DNA of 64,000 bases, from positions 1 through 64,000 of the forward strand of contig NZ_NPFA01000005.1 of NCBI RefSeq assembly GCF_002265875.1, given 5' to 3'. This stretch comes from Marinococcus halophilus. GTDB lineage: Bacteria > Bacillota > Bacilli > Bacillales > Marinococcaceae. The notes under the pieces are model-generated. The model ran no database searches and was not told where the DNA came from. It saw only the letters and a program-made list of their open reading frames with translations. The translations under genes were made by a program, and so were the position numbers. Below are positions 44,484 through 52,316 of this stretch, piece after piece (positions within the stretch are counted from its first letter, which is position 1; each line of letters opens with the position of its first letter).

Positions 44484-45271
44484 AGCGCCTTTATCAGTCC
44501 GCCGTCCACGAGCAGTGTCTGGCCGGTGACATAGGTATTAGCGAAGGATCCGTAAAAAACGACCTGGCCAGCAAACTCCTCCGGATACCCGTAGCGCCCA
44601 AGCGGGATAGCTGCTTCCGACTCCCGGCGTACGTCCTCTGCTTTCTTACTCTCCTGTTCAGCCTTTCTTCCGTCGATCTCTGTTACCCGGTCCGTGGCTA
44701 TTTTTCCGGGGCCCAGGGAATTAATGAGAATGCCATGTGGTGCAAGTTCCTGGGACAGGCTTTTGGCAAGGCCCATCAAGCCGGCTCTGAACGTATTCGA
44801 TAAAATTAAATTGTCCAGCGTCTGCTTCATTGAAGAAGACGTAATGTTGACGATTCGTCCGCCCCCACTTTGCTTCATCGATGGCAGCACTGCGCGTATT
44901 GCACGCACGAAGCTCATCAGATTTAAGTCAAATGCCCTCTGCCAGTCGTCGTCATCGAAGTCCTCAAATGTGCCAGCAGGAGGGCCGCCGGCGTTATTGA
45001 CGAGCACATCGACCGCACCGAATATTTTCATCGTATGTTCCACAAGCGCTTTAATCTCTGCTTCCTTCGTAATATCACAAACATAATAACCAACCCGACC
45101 GCGGCAGCTTAGAGATAGGAGCTCTTTTTCTGCCTCTTTCAGGCTCTCCTCCGAGCGGCCCGTAATCATGATATTAGCGTCTTCTTTCGCAAATGCCGCG
45201 GCCGATGCTTTTCCAAGGCCCCGACTCGATGCCAATACCAGTACTGTTTTTCCCGCAAGCTTCAGATCCAT
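44480..45271 (-). CDS. SDR-family oxidoreductase lacking the usual Tyr-Lys pair
   Basis: A 263-residue short-chain dehydrogenase related to 3-oxoacyl-ACP reductases. The cofactor motif is ASSRGLGKA, with NNAGG at residues 91-95. Where classical SDRs have YxxxK, this protein has LILSNTFRAGLMGLAKSL, following the Ser/Lys-containing SSSMKQ. Relatives with this replacement form a known subgroup, so catalysis may use other residues or be lost. C-terminal LGPGKIATDR and VTGQTLLVDGG are preserved. AAGGGAAG precedes the ATG. Substrate unknown. Confidence 0.83.
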   Translation of the reverse strand: MDLKLAGKTVLVLASSRGLGKASAAAFAKEDANIMITGRSEESLKEAEKELLSLSCRGRVGYYVCDITKEAEIKALVEHTMKIFGAVDVLVNNAGGPPAGTFEDFDDDDWQRAFDLNLMSFVRAIRAVLPSMKQSGGGRIVNITSSSMKQTLDNLILSNTFRAGLMGLAKSLSQELAPHGILINSLGPGKIATDRVTEIDGRKAEQESKKAEDVRRESEAAIPLGRYGYPEEFAGQVVFYGSFANTYVTGQTLLVDGGLIKAL

Positions 45272-45306
45272 GCTTTTCTTCCCTTCTTACTGCGGACCGG
45301 TGGTGT

Positions 45307-46005
45307 TCATACCGGCGGCTGCAGCTGTTTGGTTTCTTCTTTCAATTCTTCTGTATCAAATTTGTTTTCTACGTTCTGTTTAAGCACAAAGCCGAGCACA
45401 GCTATTACCACTGCCACCACACCCAGAATAATCATTTTCAATGGCTCGAAGGAAAGAATGCTCGAGCCAAAAAAGCCCAGCAGCACAGCCCTAGGTATAG
45501 TACCGATCACGGTGGCGCCAAGGTATTGCCTCCACCCAACATCCAGACGAGCACTGAGAGAGGTCAATAAATCATAATGAAGCACCGGAATGAGCCGGAG
45601 CATTAATAAAAATTTGAACCCGTGATCCTCGAGCTCTTCTTTGATTTTGTCCAGTTCCTCCATGTTTTTATCACCTAAGTCTAAATCGCCCGCCTTACGA
45701 CGCTTCGTGAAAAAAGAAACGGTGGCGCCCAGCACGGCTCCAAGAAAAATGAGGACAGCTCCCAGCCAGTGTCCGAACAAAAACCCGGCGGCCACGGCGA
45801 TCACTGGGAGAGGAATCAGCAGGTACGGCCGGATTACAAATAACAGCAGCAGGACGACAGGGCCAAAAAACCCGATGCTTTCCATCCATCCTTTTACATC
45901 TTCAGGGTTGAGATGCAGATAAAAGCGGGAAAGCATTAGAAGTAGAATAGCGGCACCGACCGTAATTGTCAGCCTCAGAGCATAGTGTTTTAATTTTGCT
46001 TTCAT
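45307..46005 (-). CDS. TVP38/TMEM64 (DedA-like) membrane protein
   Basis: A 232-residue protein with about six hydrophobic segments and a central acidic loop (about 105-130). The VTT/SNARE-associated domain is marked by IPLPVIAVAAGFLFGHWLGA and RLIPVLHYDLLTS, followed by GATVIGTIPRAVLLGFFG. Proteins of this family act as lipid scramblases or undecaprenyl phosphate flippases in some bacteria; function here is unassigned. AGGAGGAAGG precedes the ATG. It lies upstream of the SDR gene by 35 bases. Confidence 0.85.
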   Translation of the reverse strand: MKAKLKHYALRLTITVGAAILLLMLSRFYLHLNPEDVKGWMESIGFFGPVVLLLLFVIRPYLLIPLPVIAVAAGFLFGHWLGAVLIFLGAVLGATVSFFTKRRKAGDLDLGDKNMEELDKIKEELEDHGFKFLLMLRLIPVLHYDLLTSLSARLDVGWRQYLGATVIGTIPRAVLLGFFGSSILSFEPLKMIILGVVAVVIAVLGFVLKQNVENKFDTEELKEETKQLQPPV

Positions 46006-46210
46006 AACGCCTTCCTCCTAAGTATCTATCTTTATTATAACGGAGAAGCGAGGCATTACGCCTTATTTCCCCAAAAATTATACCTGTAAAAGCATTTTAT
46101 TTTTATGATATGAGCAAAAAACTTTCCATCTTTTCTTTTTTTAGGTAAGCTGAACCAGATTTGAGCATTTTCATCTATTTCATTTTCAGCTAGAAAGGCG
46201 GCTTACATAT

Positions 46211-47419
46211 ATGAACCAATTAACCGGCTTCAAGCGGGCCCGCTTTGTTGTCCTGCTCGGAGCACTTGCAGCACTGATTCCTTTAACTATTGATATGTAC
46301 CTTCCCGCCCTTCCTGATATTACCGCTTCCTATGAAACCAGTGCTTCCGTCGTACAGCTGAGTTTAACGGCCTGTCTGCTCGGGCTCGGTGTTGGCCAGC
46401 TCGTCGCTGGGGCTCTCAGTGATGTGTATGGCAGGCGCCGGCCGCTCATTATAGCACTAATCGTTTATATTGCAGCGTCAGCTGCCTGCATTTTTGCGCC
46501 GAACATTTTCATTCTGATCGCCGGACGTTTTATACAGGGCTTTGCGGCTTCAGCCGGACTCGTTATTTCCCGGGCAATTGTCCGGGATGTCAGCAGTGGA
46601 GCTGAACTCACAAAGCTGTTTGCCCTGTTGATGCTTGTCAACAACCTTGTGCCGCTGCTCGCCCCTTCTATAGGGAGTGGAGTGCTCCTTTTCACCAGCT
46701 GGCCCGGTATCTTTTTAACGCTTTCTGTACTTGGCACTATTCTGCTCCTGATCACAGCGTTCCGGTTAGGTGAGACCCTTCCTGTAGACGACCGCGTGCC
46801 AAGCAATCTGGGGACTACCTTCAGCAATTTTGTATCTCTTCTTAAAGACCGGCAGTTTTCAGGATACGCTCTCTCCCAGGGGTTTATGATCGGCGGTATT
46901 TTTGCCTACGTGGCCGGTACCCCGTTTATCTATCAAAATATATACGGCGTGTCCCCGCAGGTGTTCAGTATTCTGTTTGGATTAAACGGGCTCGGCCTTC
47001 TTCTGGGCACGTTTATGGTCGGCCGTTTTGCCTCTGTTATCTCTGAAAAGATATTTCTTGAATCCGGACTTGTGATGGCCTTTATCGCCGGTCTGGCTTT
47101 GCTTGTGGTCGTTATTTTTGAAGGGCCGCTCTGGGGCATTGTGCTCCCTATTCTGTTTTTTGTTACCTCTATCGGCTTTGTCGCTACTTCTTCGTTTTCC
47201 CTTGCGATGGAAACCCAGAGCCATGTCGCTGGCAGCGCTTCGGCACTTTTAGGCCTTCTGCCATTTGTGCTTGGTGCCGTTACGGCCCCAATGGTGGGCA
47301 TTGCTGGCGAAGATACCGCCGTTCCCATGGGGCTGACCATCTTTCTAATGAGTGCCCTGGCTCTCGCAACCTACGTATTCATGGCTAAACGCGGAGGACC
47401 GGCAGAAAAGCCGGCTTAA
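46211..47419 (+). CDS. MFS multidrug efflux transporter, Bcr/CflA family
   Basis: A 402-residue 12-helix major facilitator. The first loops show LPLTIDMYLPALPDI and GALSDVYGRRRPL, the motif A (GxLaDrxGrr). The Bcr/CflA family opening DMYLPALP is diagnostic. Drug export (bicyclomycin, chloramphenicol-like compounds) is a family inference. Ribosome site AAAGGCGG lies 11 bases before the ATG. No regulator is adjacent. Confidence 0.87.
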   Translation: MNQLTGFKRARFVVLLGALAALIPLTIDMYLPALPDITASYETSASVVQLSLTACLLGLGVGQLVAGALSDVYGRRRPLIIALIVYIAASAACIFAPNIFILIAGRFIQGFAASAGLVISRAIVRDVSSGAELTKLFALLMLVNNLVPLLAPSIGSGVLLFTSWPGIFLTLSVLGTILLLITAFRLGETLPVDDRVPSNLGTTFSNFVSLLKDRQFSGYALSQGFMIGGIFAYVAGTPFIYQNIYGVSPQVFSILFGLNGLGLLLGTFMVGRFASVISEKIFLESGLVMAFIAGLALLVVVIFEGPLWGIVLPILFFVTSIGFVATSSFSLAMETQSHVAGSASALLGLLPFVLGAVTAPMVGIAGEDTAVPMGLTIFLMSALALATYVFMAKRGGPAEKPA

Positions 47420-47438
47420 TAATCTAAAAGAATCGCGA

Positions 47439-47527
47439 CTTTGGATGCAAAAAAATAGCGGAGGCAGACGCAAATTTTTCCAAAGACTGTAGTATTAGTC
47501 TGCCGAAACCTGGGTATATCCTCTGCC
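47439..47527 (+). ncRNA. Candidate structured leader (pseudoknot-like) upstream of the 5'-nucleotidase gene
   Basis: CTTTGGA (47439-47445) pairs perfectly with TCCAAAG (47479-47485). GGCAGAC, inside that loop (47463-47469), pairs with GTCTGCC (47498-47504), which lies outside, so the two helices would form an H-type pseudoknot. GGCAGA can instead pair with a second TCTGCC at 47522-47527, allowing an alternative fold. I know no riboswitch class with these motifs. The remaining 101 bases before the gene hold only a small hairpin, AAGCAG and CTGCTT. Confidence 0.4.
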
Positions 47528-47628
47528 TTTTCCCCTCTGTTTACAAGCAGTAATTCCTGCTTATTGGCAAAAGATCAAAATTTTCTTACATTTTAATCGG
47601 TGCTTTTATACATATCAGGGGGGATTAC

Positions 47629-49341
47629 ATGAACAACTCATATTTACGGTGGGGAATTGCCGCCGGCGCTTCTGCTGCTTTTGTGCTGCCTGCAGCTAAT
47701 GCCGGCGCAGCCGGGGGAGAAACGGAAGTCACAGTCATTCACGCCAATGACATTCATTCATCCATTGAGGATATGGGAAAGCTTGCCGGCTATATTGATG
47801 AGAAAAAAGCAGAATCAGATCACGTCGTGTTTGTCAGTCCCGGAGATATTTTTAGCGGTGACCCTGTAGTTGATTTGCAGGACGGCGCTCCTATGGTCGA
47901 CTTAATGAACGATGTCGGACTTGAAACGATGACGATCGGCAACCATGAATTTGATTACGGTCAGGAAGTCTTCGCCCGGAATGAAGCAGACAGTGATTTC
48001 ACCTGGATTAGTGCCAATACCTCAGTTGAAGACAGCTCCATTCCTATTGAAGAGCCCGCCGCCTATGACGAAATTAACGTTAACGGCATCGACATTGCCC
48101 TTCTTGGATTGACCCAGGCGCCGCCTGGTACAGCGCCTGATGGCATCGAAGGACTTAGCTTTGACAACAACTATGCAGGGGTGGCAGAGTCGTACGAAAC
48201 CCTTGGAGAAAACGCAGACCTATTTATTGCTCTCACCCACATAGGCTATAGCGAGGATGAGCAGCTCGCAGAGGACGTGGACTTTTTTGATGCCATTATT
48301 GGCGGTCATACGCACACTGTTCTTGAAGAGCCAGCTGTCGTAAATGGCACCCCTATTGCCCAAGCAGGTTCAAGCCTCGATTTTATTGGAGAAATGACCT
48401 TCACCCTGGATGATGAAACCGGAGAAGTAACAAATACTGAAGGACAGCTGCATGATATCGAGAGCATAGAAGCGATGAATGAAGACGTTCAGGCGAAGGC
48501 GGATGATTATATAGCAGAAGCCGATGAACTGCTGGGAGAAGTCATCGGGGAAACAAATACCGGCCTGTCTAGAGACAGCCGCTATGAGGAAGACGCCCCT
48601 CTTGGTAACTTCTGGACCGACTCCATGCGCTATACTACGGATACAGACGTGGCTGTTTATAACAACGGTGGCCTACGGGCTGGCATCGAGCCTGGTGAAA
48701 TTACTGCAAGAGATATTTATTCCATTGAACCGTTTGGAAATAATATCGTTGAAATGAATATGACGGGGGAAGCTCTTGAGGATGTAATTGAACAGTCCTA
48801 CAATCGCAGCGAGCAGGTGGACCTGCAGACGTCCGGGCTGAACTACACTATTTACACCACTGAAGACGGAACATTTAACGGAGCCGGGCTCACTATTGAC
48901 GGGGAGCCGGTAGAAAGCACAGAAACCTACTCGGTCGCTCTGCCAAATTTCCTCGCGGACGGCGGGGACGGCTATAATTTCGAAGGAGAAATTATCCAAC
49001 CTGACGCCGGGCTTGTGACCAACAGTATGATCACCTATGCTGAATTCTTAATGGAAACAGAAGGCGCCGTGGATTATGAAACAGAGGGACGGATCGCCCT
49101 TGAAGTCGGGGAACCGGCCATTGAAGAACCGGAAGCCCCCGTTGAGAATGTAACAAAAGAATGTATTATCGATGAAGTTCATGAACTAGTGCCAAACGGC
49201 AATCCAAATAAAAATGACTCCGGCTTTAACCGCGGCCAGCTGATTTCTATACTCCAAAAGTATAAGAACGGGAAAGACGTAGAAGTCCCTGCTGCAGCAG
49301 AGCCGGCAAAGGAATGCATTGACCAGGCTCAGGCGGAGTAA
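47629..49341 (+). CDS. Secreted 5'-nucleotidase / metallophosphatase (UshA-like)
   Basis: A 570-residue exported enzyme. A short signal-like N-terminus ends near the AGAAGG run (about residue 30). The metallophosphatase domain follows with HANDIHSS, SPGDIFSG, TIGNHEFDYG and GGHTHTVLE metal-binding motifs. The C-terminal 5'-nucleotidase domain starts near residue 300 and carries the substrate-site stretches NNGGLRAG and PNFLADGGDGY. It is very acidic (many Asp/Glu), with no LPXTG or lipobox; the last 60 residues contain two short Cys motifs (TKECIID and AKECID). It would release phosphate and nucleosides from extracellular nucleotides. GGGGGG is 5 bases before the ATG. Confidence 0.88.
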   Translation: MNNSYLRWGIAAGASAAFVLPAANAGAAGGETEVTVIHANDIHSSIEDMGKLAGYIDEKKAESDHVVFVSPGDIFSGDPVVDLQDGAPMVDLMNDVGLETMTIGNHEFDYGQEVFARNEADSDFTWISANTSVEDSSIPIEEPAAYDEINVNGIDIALLGLTQAPPGTAPDGIEGLSFDNNYAGVAESYETLGENADLFIALTHIGYSEDEQLAEDVDFFDAIIGGHTHTVLEEPAVVNGTPIAQAGSSLDFIGEMTFTLDDETGEVTNTEGQLHDIESIEAMNEDVQAKADDYIAEADELLGEVIGETNTGLSRDSRYEEDAPLGNFWTDSMRYTTDTDVAVYNNGGLRAGIEPGEITARDIYSIEPFGNNIVEMNMTGEALEDVIEQSYNRSEQVDLQTSGLNYTIYTTEDGTFNGAGLTIDGEPVESTETYSVALPNFLADGGDGYNFEGEIIQPDAGLVTNSMITYAEFLMETEGAVDYETEGRIALEVGEPAIEEPEAPVENVTKECIIDEVHELVPNGNPNKNDSGFNRGQLISILQKYKNGKDVEVPAAAEPAKECIDQAQAE

Positions 49342-49356
49342 CAACGCAACAAGATG

Positions 49357-49387
49357 CAGGACCGGGTCCCCCCGGTCCTGTTTTTTT
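49357..49387 (+). terminator. Terminator after the nucleotidase gene
   Basis: CAGGACCGGG pairs with CCCGGTCCTG across TCCC, followed by seven Ts. Confidence 0.9.
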
Positions 49388-49464
49388 CAGTGGTTTACTT
49401 TTCCCTTCGATCATGCCTTTTTATACCAGGTAACGCTATTACAGCCTAATAAGGAGGCATTATT

Positions 49465-50433
49465 ATGAGTTATGTATCTTTAGTTCCGTTCCGGAAAGAA
49501 AGCGGTGTTTCTGCAACATCTTACGTGCCAGCTGGGGTGGAAATGATCGAAGCACCATCGCAATGGAAAGAAACGTCTCAGGGAACGGGCAATATTATCG
49601 CAGTTATTGATACCGGCTGTCAGACGGATCATCCAGATTTGCAGCATCAAATTGTCGGCGGACGTAATTTCACCAGTGACTACTACGGGGCCCCATCCAT
49701 GATTGAAGACAACAACGGCCACGGCACCCATGTGGCCGGCACCATCGCCGCTGCAGGCAACGGCCTCGGTATAGCCGGGGTTGCACCAAAAGCCAGGCTG
49801 CTGATTTTAAAAGCACTGAACGGAGCCGGGAGCGGAAGCATGCAGGGAATTATTGAGGCTGTCCGCTACGCGGTCTCCTGGCGCGGCAGCAACGAAGAAC
49901 AGGTTCGCGTGATCAGTATGTCTCTTGGCGGTCCACAGGACGTGCCTGAGCTTCATGAGGCCATCAAAGAAGCAGTTGCAGCCGATATCGCTGTTGTCTG
50001 CGCCGCTGGAAATGAAGGAGACGGGGACGCAGGTACCGAAGAGTTCGCATATCCAGGTGCTTATAATGAAGTCATTCAGGTTGGGGCGGTAAACTTTTCC
50101 ACCAAGTTGACTCCGTTCACAAATACCAATGACGAAATTGACCTGGTGGCCCCGGGAGCTTCAATTCTTTCGACTTATACAGGAAGCTCTTACGCCAGGC
50201 TAAGTGGTACGTCCATGGCAGCCCCCCACGTTTCCGGCGCCCTTGCTCTTGTAACTAACTGGGCCGAATCAGGGTTTGGCCGGCGTATTTCTGAGCCGGA
50301 GATGTATGCACAGCTGCTTCGCCGCACTGTTCCTCTCGGTTATCCACTTAGCGCAGAGGGCAGCGGTCTGCTGAAGCTAGGCATTGTCGAACGTCTAGCT
50401 CAGACAATCCAAAGCGAAGTCGCCGTCCGCTAA
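49465..50433 (+). CDS. ispA: Intracellular subtilisin-type serine protease
   Basis: A 322-residue S8 protease without signal peptide. Catalytic residues: Asp49 (IAVIDTGC), His86 ([11 protein letters not shown]) and Ser250 ([12 protein letters not shown]). The short N-terminal extension with SLVPF resembles the LIPY-type propeptide of Bacillus intracellular subtilisins, which keeps the enzyme latent until cleaved. Ribosome site AAGGAGG is 8 bases before the ATG. It is a single gene. Intracellular protein turnover is the usual role. Confidence 0.93.
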   Translation: MSYVSLVPFRKESGVSATSYVPAGVEMIEAPSQWKETSQGTGNIIAVIDTGCQTDHPDLQHQIVGGRNFTSDYYGAPSMIEDNNGHGTHVAGTIAAAGNGLGIAGVAPKARLLILKALNGAGSGSMQGIIEAVRYAVSWRGSNEEQVRVISMSLGGPQDVPELHEAIKEAVAADIAVVCAAGNEGDGDAGTEEFAYPGAYNEVIQVGAVNFSTKLTPFTNTNDEIDLVAPGASILSTYTGSSYARLSGTSMAAPHVSGALALVTNWAESGFGRRISEPEMYAQLLRRTVPLGYPLSAEGSGLLKLGIVERLAQTIQSEVAVR

Positions 50434-50449
50434 CCCTGCGGGTGTATAA

Positions 50450-50480
50450 AAAAGCCAGGCCGGGTATCGGTCTGGCTTTT
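50450..50480. terminator. Bidirectional terminator after the protease and MpsC-like genes
   Basis: AAAAGCCAGGCCG and CGGTCTGGCTTTT flank a GGTAT loop; both strands have A/T tails. It lies 17 bases past the protease stop. Confidence 0.85.
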
Positions 50481-50494
50481 ACATATTCATAGAG

Positions 50495-51214
50495 CTATTC
50501 CACCGCCGGCACAGGGTCTGTAACAAATACGACCACACTCGTATCGTTATAAAAATCCCAGTCGACGAAAATATCACGGACCTTCGTACCGAACAGGCTG
50601 TCAAAGCGCATCTCATTTAACAGCTGCTTTTCCAGGTGGCGTTTTGCTGTTTTTAAGGTTGCCCCGTGGCCCAGATTGATTAATTCTTTTTCAATCAAAA
50701 TTAAAATACCTGTCCGGACAGCTATCAATGTTCGTTCGTTAACCTGATACATTGCAATATCGTCAGGAATTTTTTCTGTTTTAGCACTGACATCATTTAC
50801 TTTTCTTTTAATATTTTCTTCATACTCCAGTTTCTTTTTCTCTTTTTTGGTTTTGAGTTCTTGGGAATTCAGGGCAGTAATCATCCCTGAGCGGTTTTCA
50901 ATATTCCAGTCAAAGTAAAATTCCCATCCCTCTATATCCACGGTTCTGGAAAGGTAGTGCTTCACTTCCGGAAGAATCTGCTCCATCATAGTCTCACGGA
51001 GTTCTTCCACCGCTTCCTGGTTTCTTTGGCCCATAATCACTTCCTCCATAGGAGAAAGAAATTTACGAATATGCATCACGATACAATGAGGATCAATACT
51101 GACGTAGACCGATTCAGGCCCCTTCCCAAAGTGATCCCGCAATAATTTTCCGAGGTAGCTTCCCAACTGCTTCTGTTGTTCTTTGAGATCTTCACTTGAG
51201 TGATTTTCAGCCAT
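50495..51214 (-). CDS. DUF2294/MpsC-family protein with two domain copies
   Basis: A 239-residue cytosolic protein with two copies of the DUF2294 (MpsC-like) domain, at about residues 10-110 and 140-235. Each has the GKGPESVYV- or GHGATLKTA-type opening (LGKLLRDHFGKGPE and ELINLGHGA) and a later F-containing stretch. MpsC was named with the MpsABC membrane-potential system of staphylococci, but many bacilli encode the domain without MpsAB, as here. Function unknown. AGGAGG is upstream of the ATG. The 277-base leader region contains a terminator-like hairpin. Confidence 0.78.
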   Translation of the reverse strand: MAENHSSEDLKEQQKQLGSYLGKLLRDHFGKGPESVYVSIDPHCIVMHIRKFLSPMEEVIMGQRNQEAVEELRETMMEQILPEVKHYLSRTVDIEGWEFYFDWNIENRSGMITALNSQELKTKKEKKKLEYEENIKRKVNDVSAKTEKIPDDIAMYQVNERTLIAVRTGILILIEKELINLGHGATLKTAKRHLEKQLLNEMRFDSLFGTKVRDIFVDWDFYNDTSVVVFVTDPVPAVE

Positions 51215-51284
51215 CCCTGCTCCTCCTCTTAATATCTCCCTATTAAATTTAAAGGCCCTGATTAAGCCCCTATGTATTTGTTTT

Positions 51285-51342
51285 AAAAATAAAGGCCTAC
51301 CTCCCCGGGAAGGTCGGCCGTTGTGCCTACAAATACCACCTT
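51285..51342 (-). promoter_or_regulatory. Attenuator-like hairpin upstream of the MpsC-like gene
   Basis: On the minus strand GGCCGACCTTCC pairs with GGGAGGTAGGCC (one G-A mismatch), closing on a four-base loop and running into TTTATTTTT. It lies about 70 bases before the gene, so it could terminate its leader. AAGGTGGTA (minus strand, 51342-51334) lies just upstream, and its AAGGT can pair with ACCTT in the terminator's left arm, as expected for an antiterminator. The upstream leader (about 100 bases) is too short for a full T-box, although the AAGGTGGTA string recalls its antiterminator. An alternative is the end of a separate small transcript. Confidence 0.4.
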
Positions 51343-51446
51343 AATAAATGATATTCTATAGTTACATTCCCACCCCGGCGCTTCGTTCAATCATTTAATT
51401 TCAATAATCTGCGTTTAACTTGCTTTATTGTTAAATGAAACCCACA

Positions 51447-51480
51447 TAAAAAAACCGGAAACTTTTTCAAGTCCCGGTTC
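51447..51480 (-). terminator. Terminator after the small membrane protein gene
   Basis: On the minus strand AACCGGGACTT pairs with AAGTTTCCGGTT, with one internal asymmetry, followed by seven Ts. Confidence 0.75.
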
Positions 51481-51491
51481 TTTTTCTGTAT

Positions 51492-51656
51492 TCATCTCAT
51501 ACTCCGTACATCAAAGCGGTTCCTCCGTTCATTTGCAAGCAGCCGGTGAATGCTTTCCTGCTGGGTGCGGACGTGCGCGGCCCGCTGGGTTTTTATCGTA
51601 AAAATCATGGCGGAAAAAATAACTCCAATCAGCAGTCCGATCAAAAAAGCAAACAT
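51492..51656 (-). CDS. Small single-pass membrane protein, 54 residues
   Basis: The N-terminal MFAFLIGLLIGVIFSAMIFTI is one membrane segment, followed by a basic, soluble tail rich in Arg and Gln (HRLLANERRNRFD). GGGAGGGG lies 5 bases before ATG 51656, so this start is preferred to the in-frame ATG at 51698. The protein has its own terminator. No family is recognised. Confidence 0.65.
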   Translation of the reverse strand: MFAFLIGLLIGVIFSAMIFTIKTQRAAHVRTQQESIHRLLANERRNRFDVRSMR

Positions 51657-51753
51657 GATAACCCCTCCCAAATAGTGGTAAAATGTGAAAATTACCATAA
51701 CAAGGACGTAGAGGCAGCAGTCTTAGAGGCGGATTCCCTTTATGTACGAATTT

Positions 51754-52083
51754 CTATATTTTTGGTTCGTAGAATTCTACGCGCAGGCCCTCAAGCGTGA
51801 GTTCTTCCGGATTCCATTCTCCTTCTTCAAGCAGGCCTTCCCGGGTAAAGACGAGGGAATCCTGGTCCTGAAAATCTTCCAGCTCCCAGTAAAGCACCCG
51901 CTGTTCTTCCTGGTAGATCTCAAGATACGCGGCGTTTGAATGCTCCTTTGCGTGCCCTTTAAATAAGCCAAAGGGAAAGCTTTTTTTGGACCTTTCTTCC
52001 ATCTTACTAAACTTGAACTTATGCGTTTCATCAATTGTGCCATGCATTTCGTCTTCAAGAATGTTAATTTCTATTGTTCTCAA
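51754..52083 (-). CDS. Acidic hypothetical protein, 109 residues
   Basis: A soluble, acidic protein, with a mixed Glu/Lys N-terminus (RTIEINILEDEMHGTIDET) and repeated Glu-rich turns (REGLLEEGEWNPEELTLEG). The start is TTG 52083, preceded by AAGGAG at 7 bases. A competing frame inside it on the same strand has no ribosome site. No family recognised; lengths and gene order do not suggest an operon partner. Confidence 0.6.
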   Translation of the reverse strand: MRTIEINILEDEMHGTIDETHKFKFSKMEERSKKSFPFGLFKGHAKEHSNAAYLEIYQEEQRVLYWELEDFQDQDSLVFTREGLLEEGEWNPEELTLEGLRVEFYEPKI

Positions 52084-52106
52084 TATATCTCTCCTTTTCT
52101 AAACGT

Positions 52107-52132
52107 GTTTCGGGAGGCGTGCGCATCGGTAT
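52107..52132 (+). promoter_or_regulatory. Weak sigma-B-like promoter upstream of the DUF418 gene
   Basis: GTTTCG and CGGTAT are separated by 14 bases, similar to the sigma-B pattern GTTTAA-N12-14-GGGTAT. A separate extended -10 (TGG then TATACT at 52281-52286) closer to the gene is the more ordinary candidate. Neither is proven. Confidence 0.3.
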
Positions 52133-52316
52133 ATGATAAAGCGCTCCTGTATTTTTATATTCTCTATCAATGTAGAGAAATGACATATTTGCCGTACTTT
52201 CTTACTACCCTTATTTTTCTTCCAGTAATCTTTCTTTCAGGAATTACCGCAACCTTTGCTTCATCTGTGCGTAGTTTTGGTATACTGTATCCAGTTCCTA
52301 AGAAGGGGGCACTCAT

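Noticed and set aside
47439-47527. A simple terminator for the preceding MFS gene
   Set aside because: The paired segments are not followed by a T tract, and the helices overlap in a knot-like order.
51281-51345. Open minus-strand frame reading VVFVGTTADLPGEVGLYF across the attenuator hairpin
   Set aside because: It has no start codon with a ribosome site and its codons coincide with the stem-loop, so RNA structure explains it better than a peptide.
51241-51440. T-box riboswitch
   Set aside because: Only a string like AAGGTGGTA and a terminator are present; there is no room for stem I and a specifier loop before the gene.
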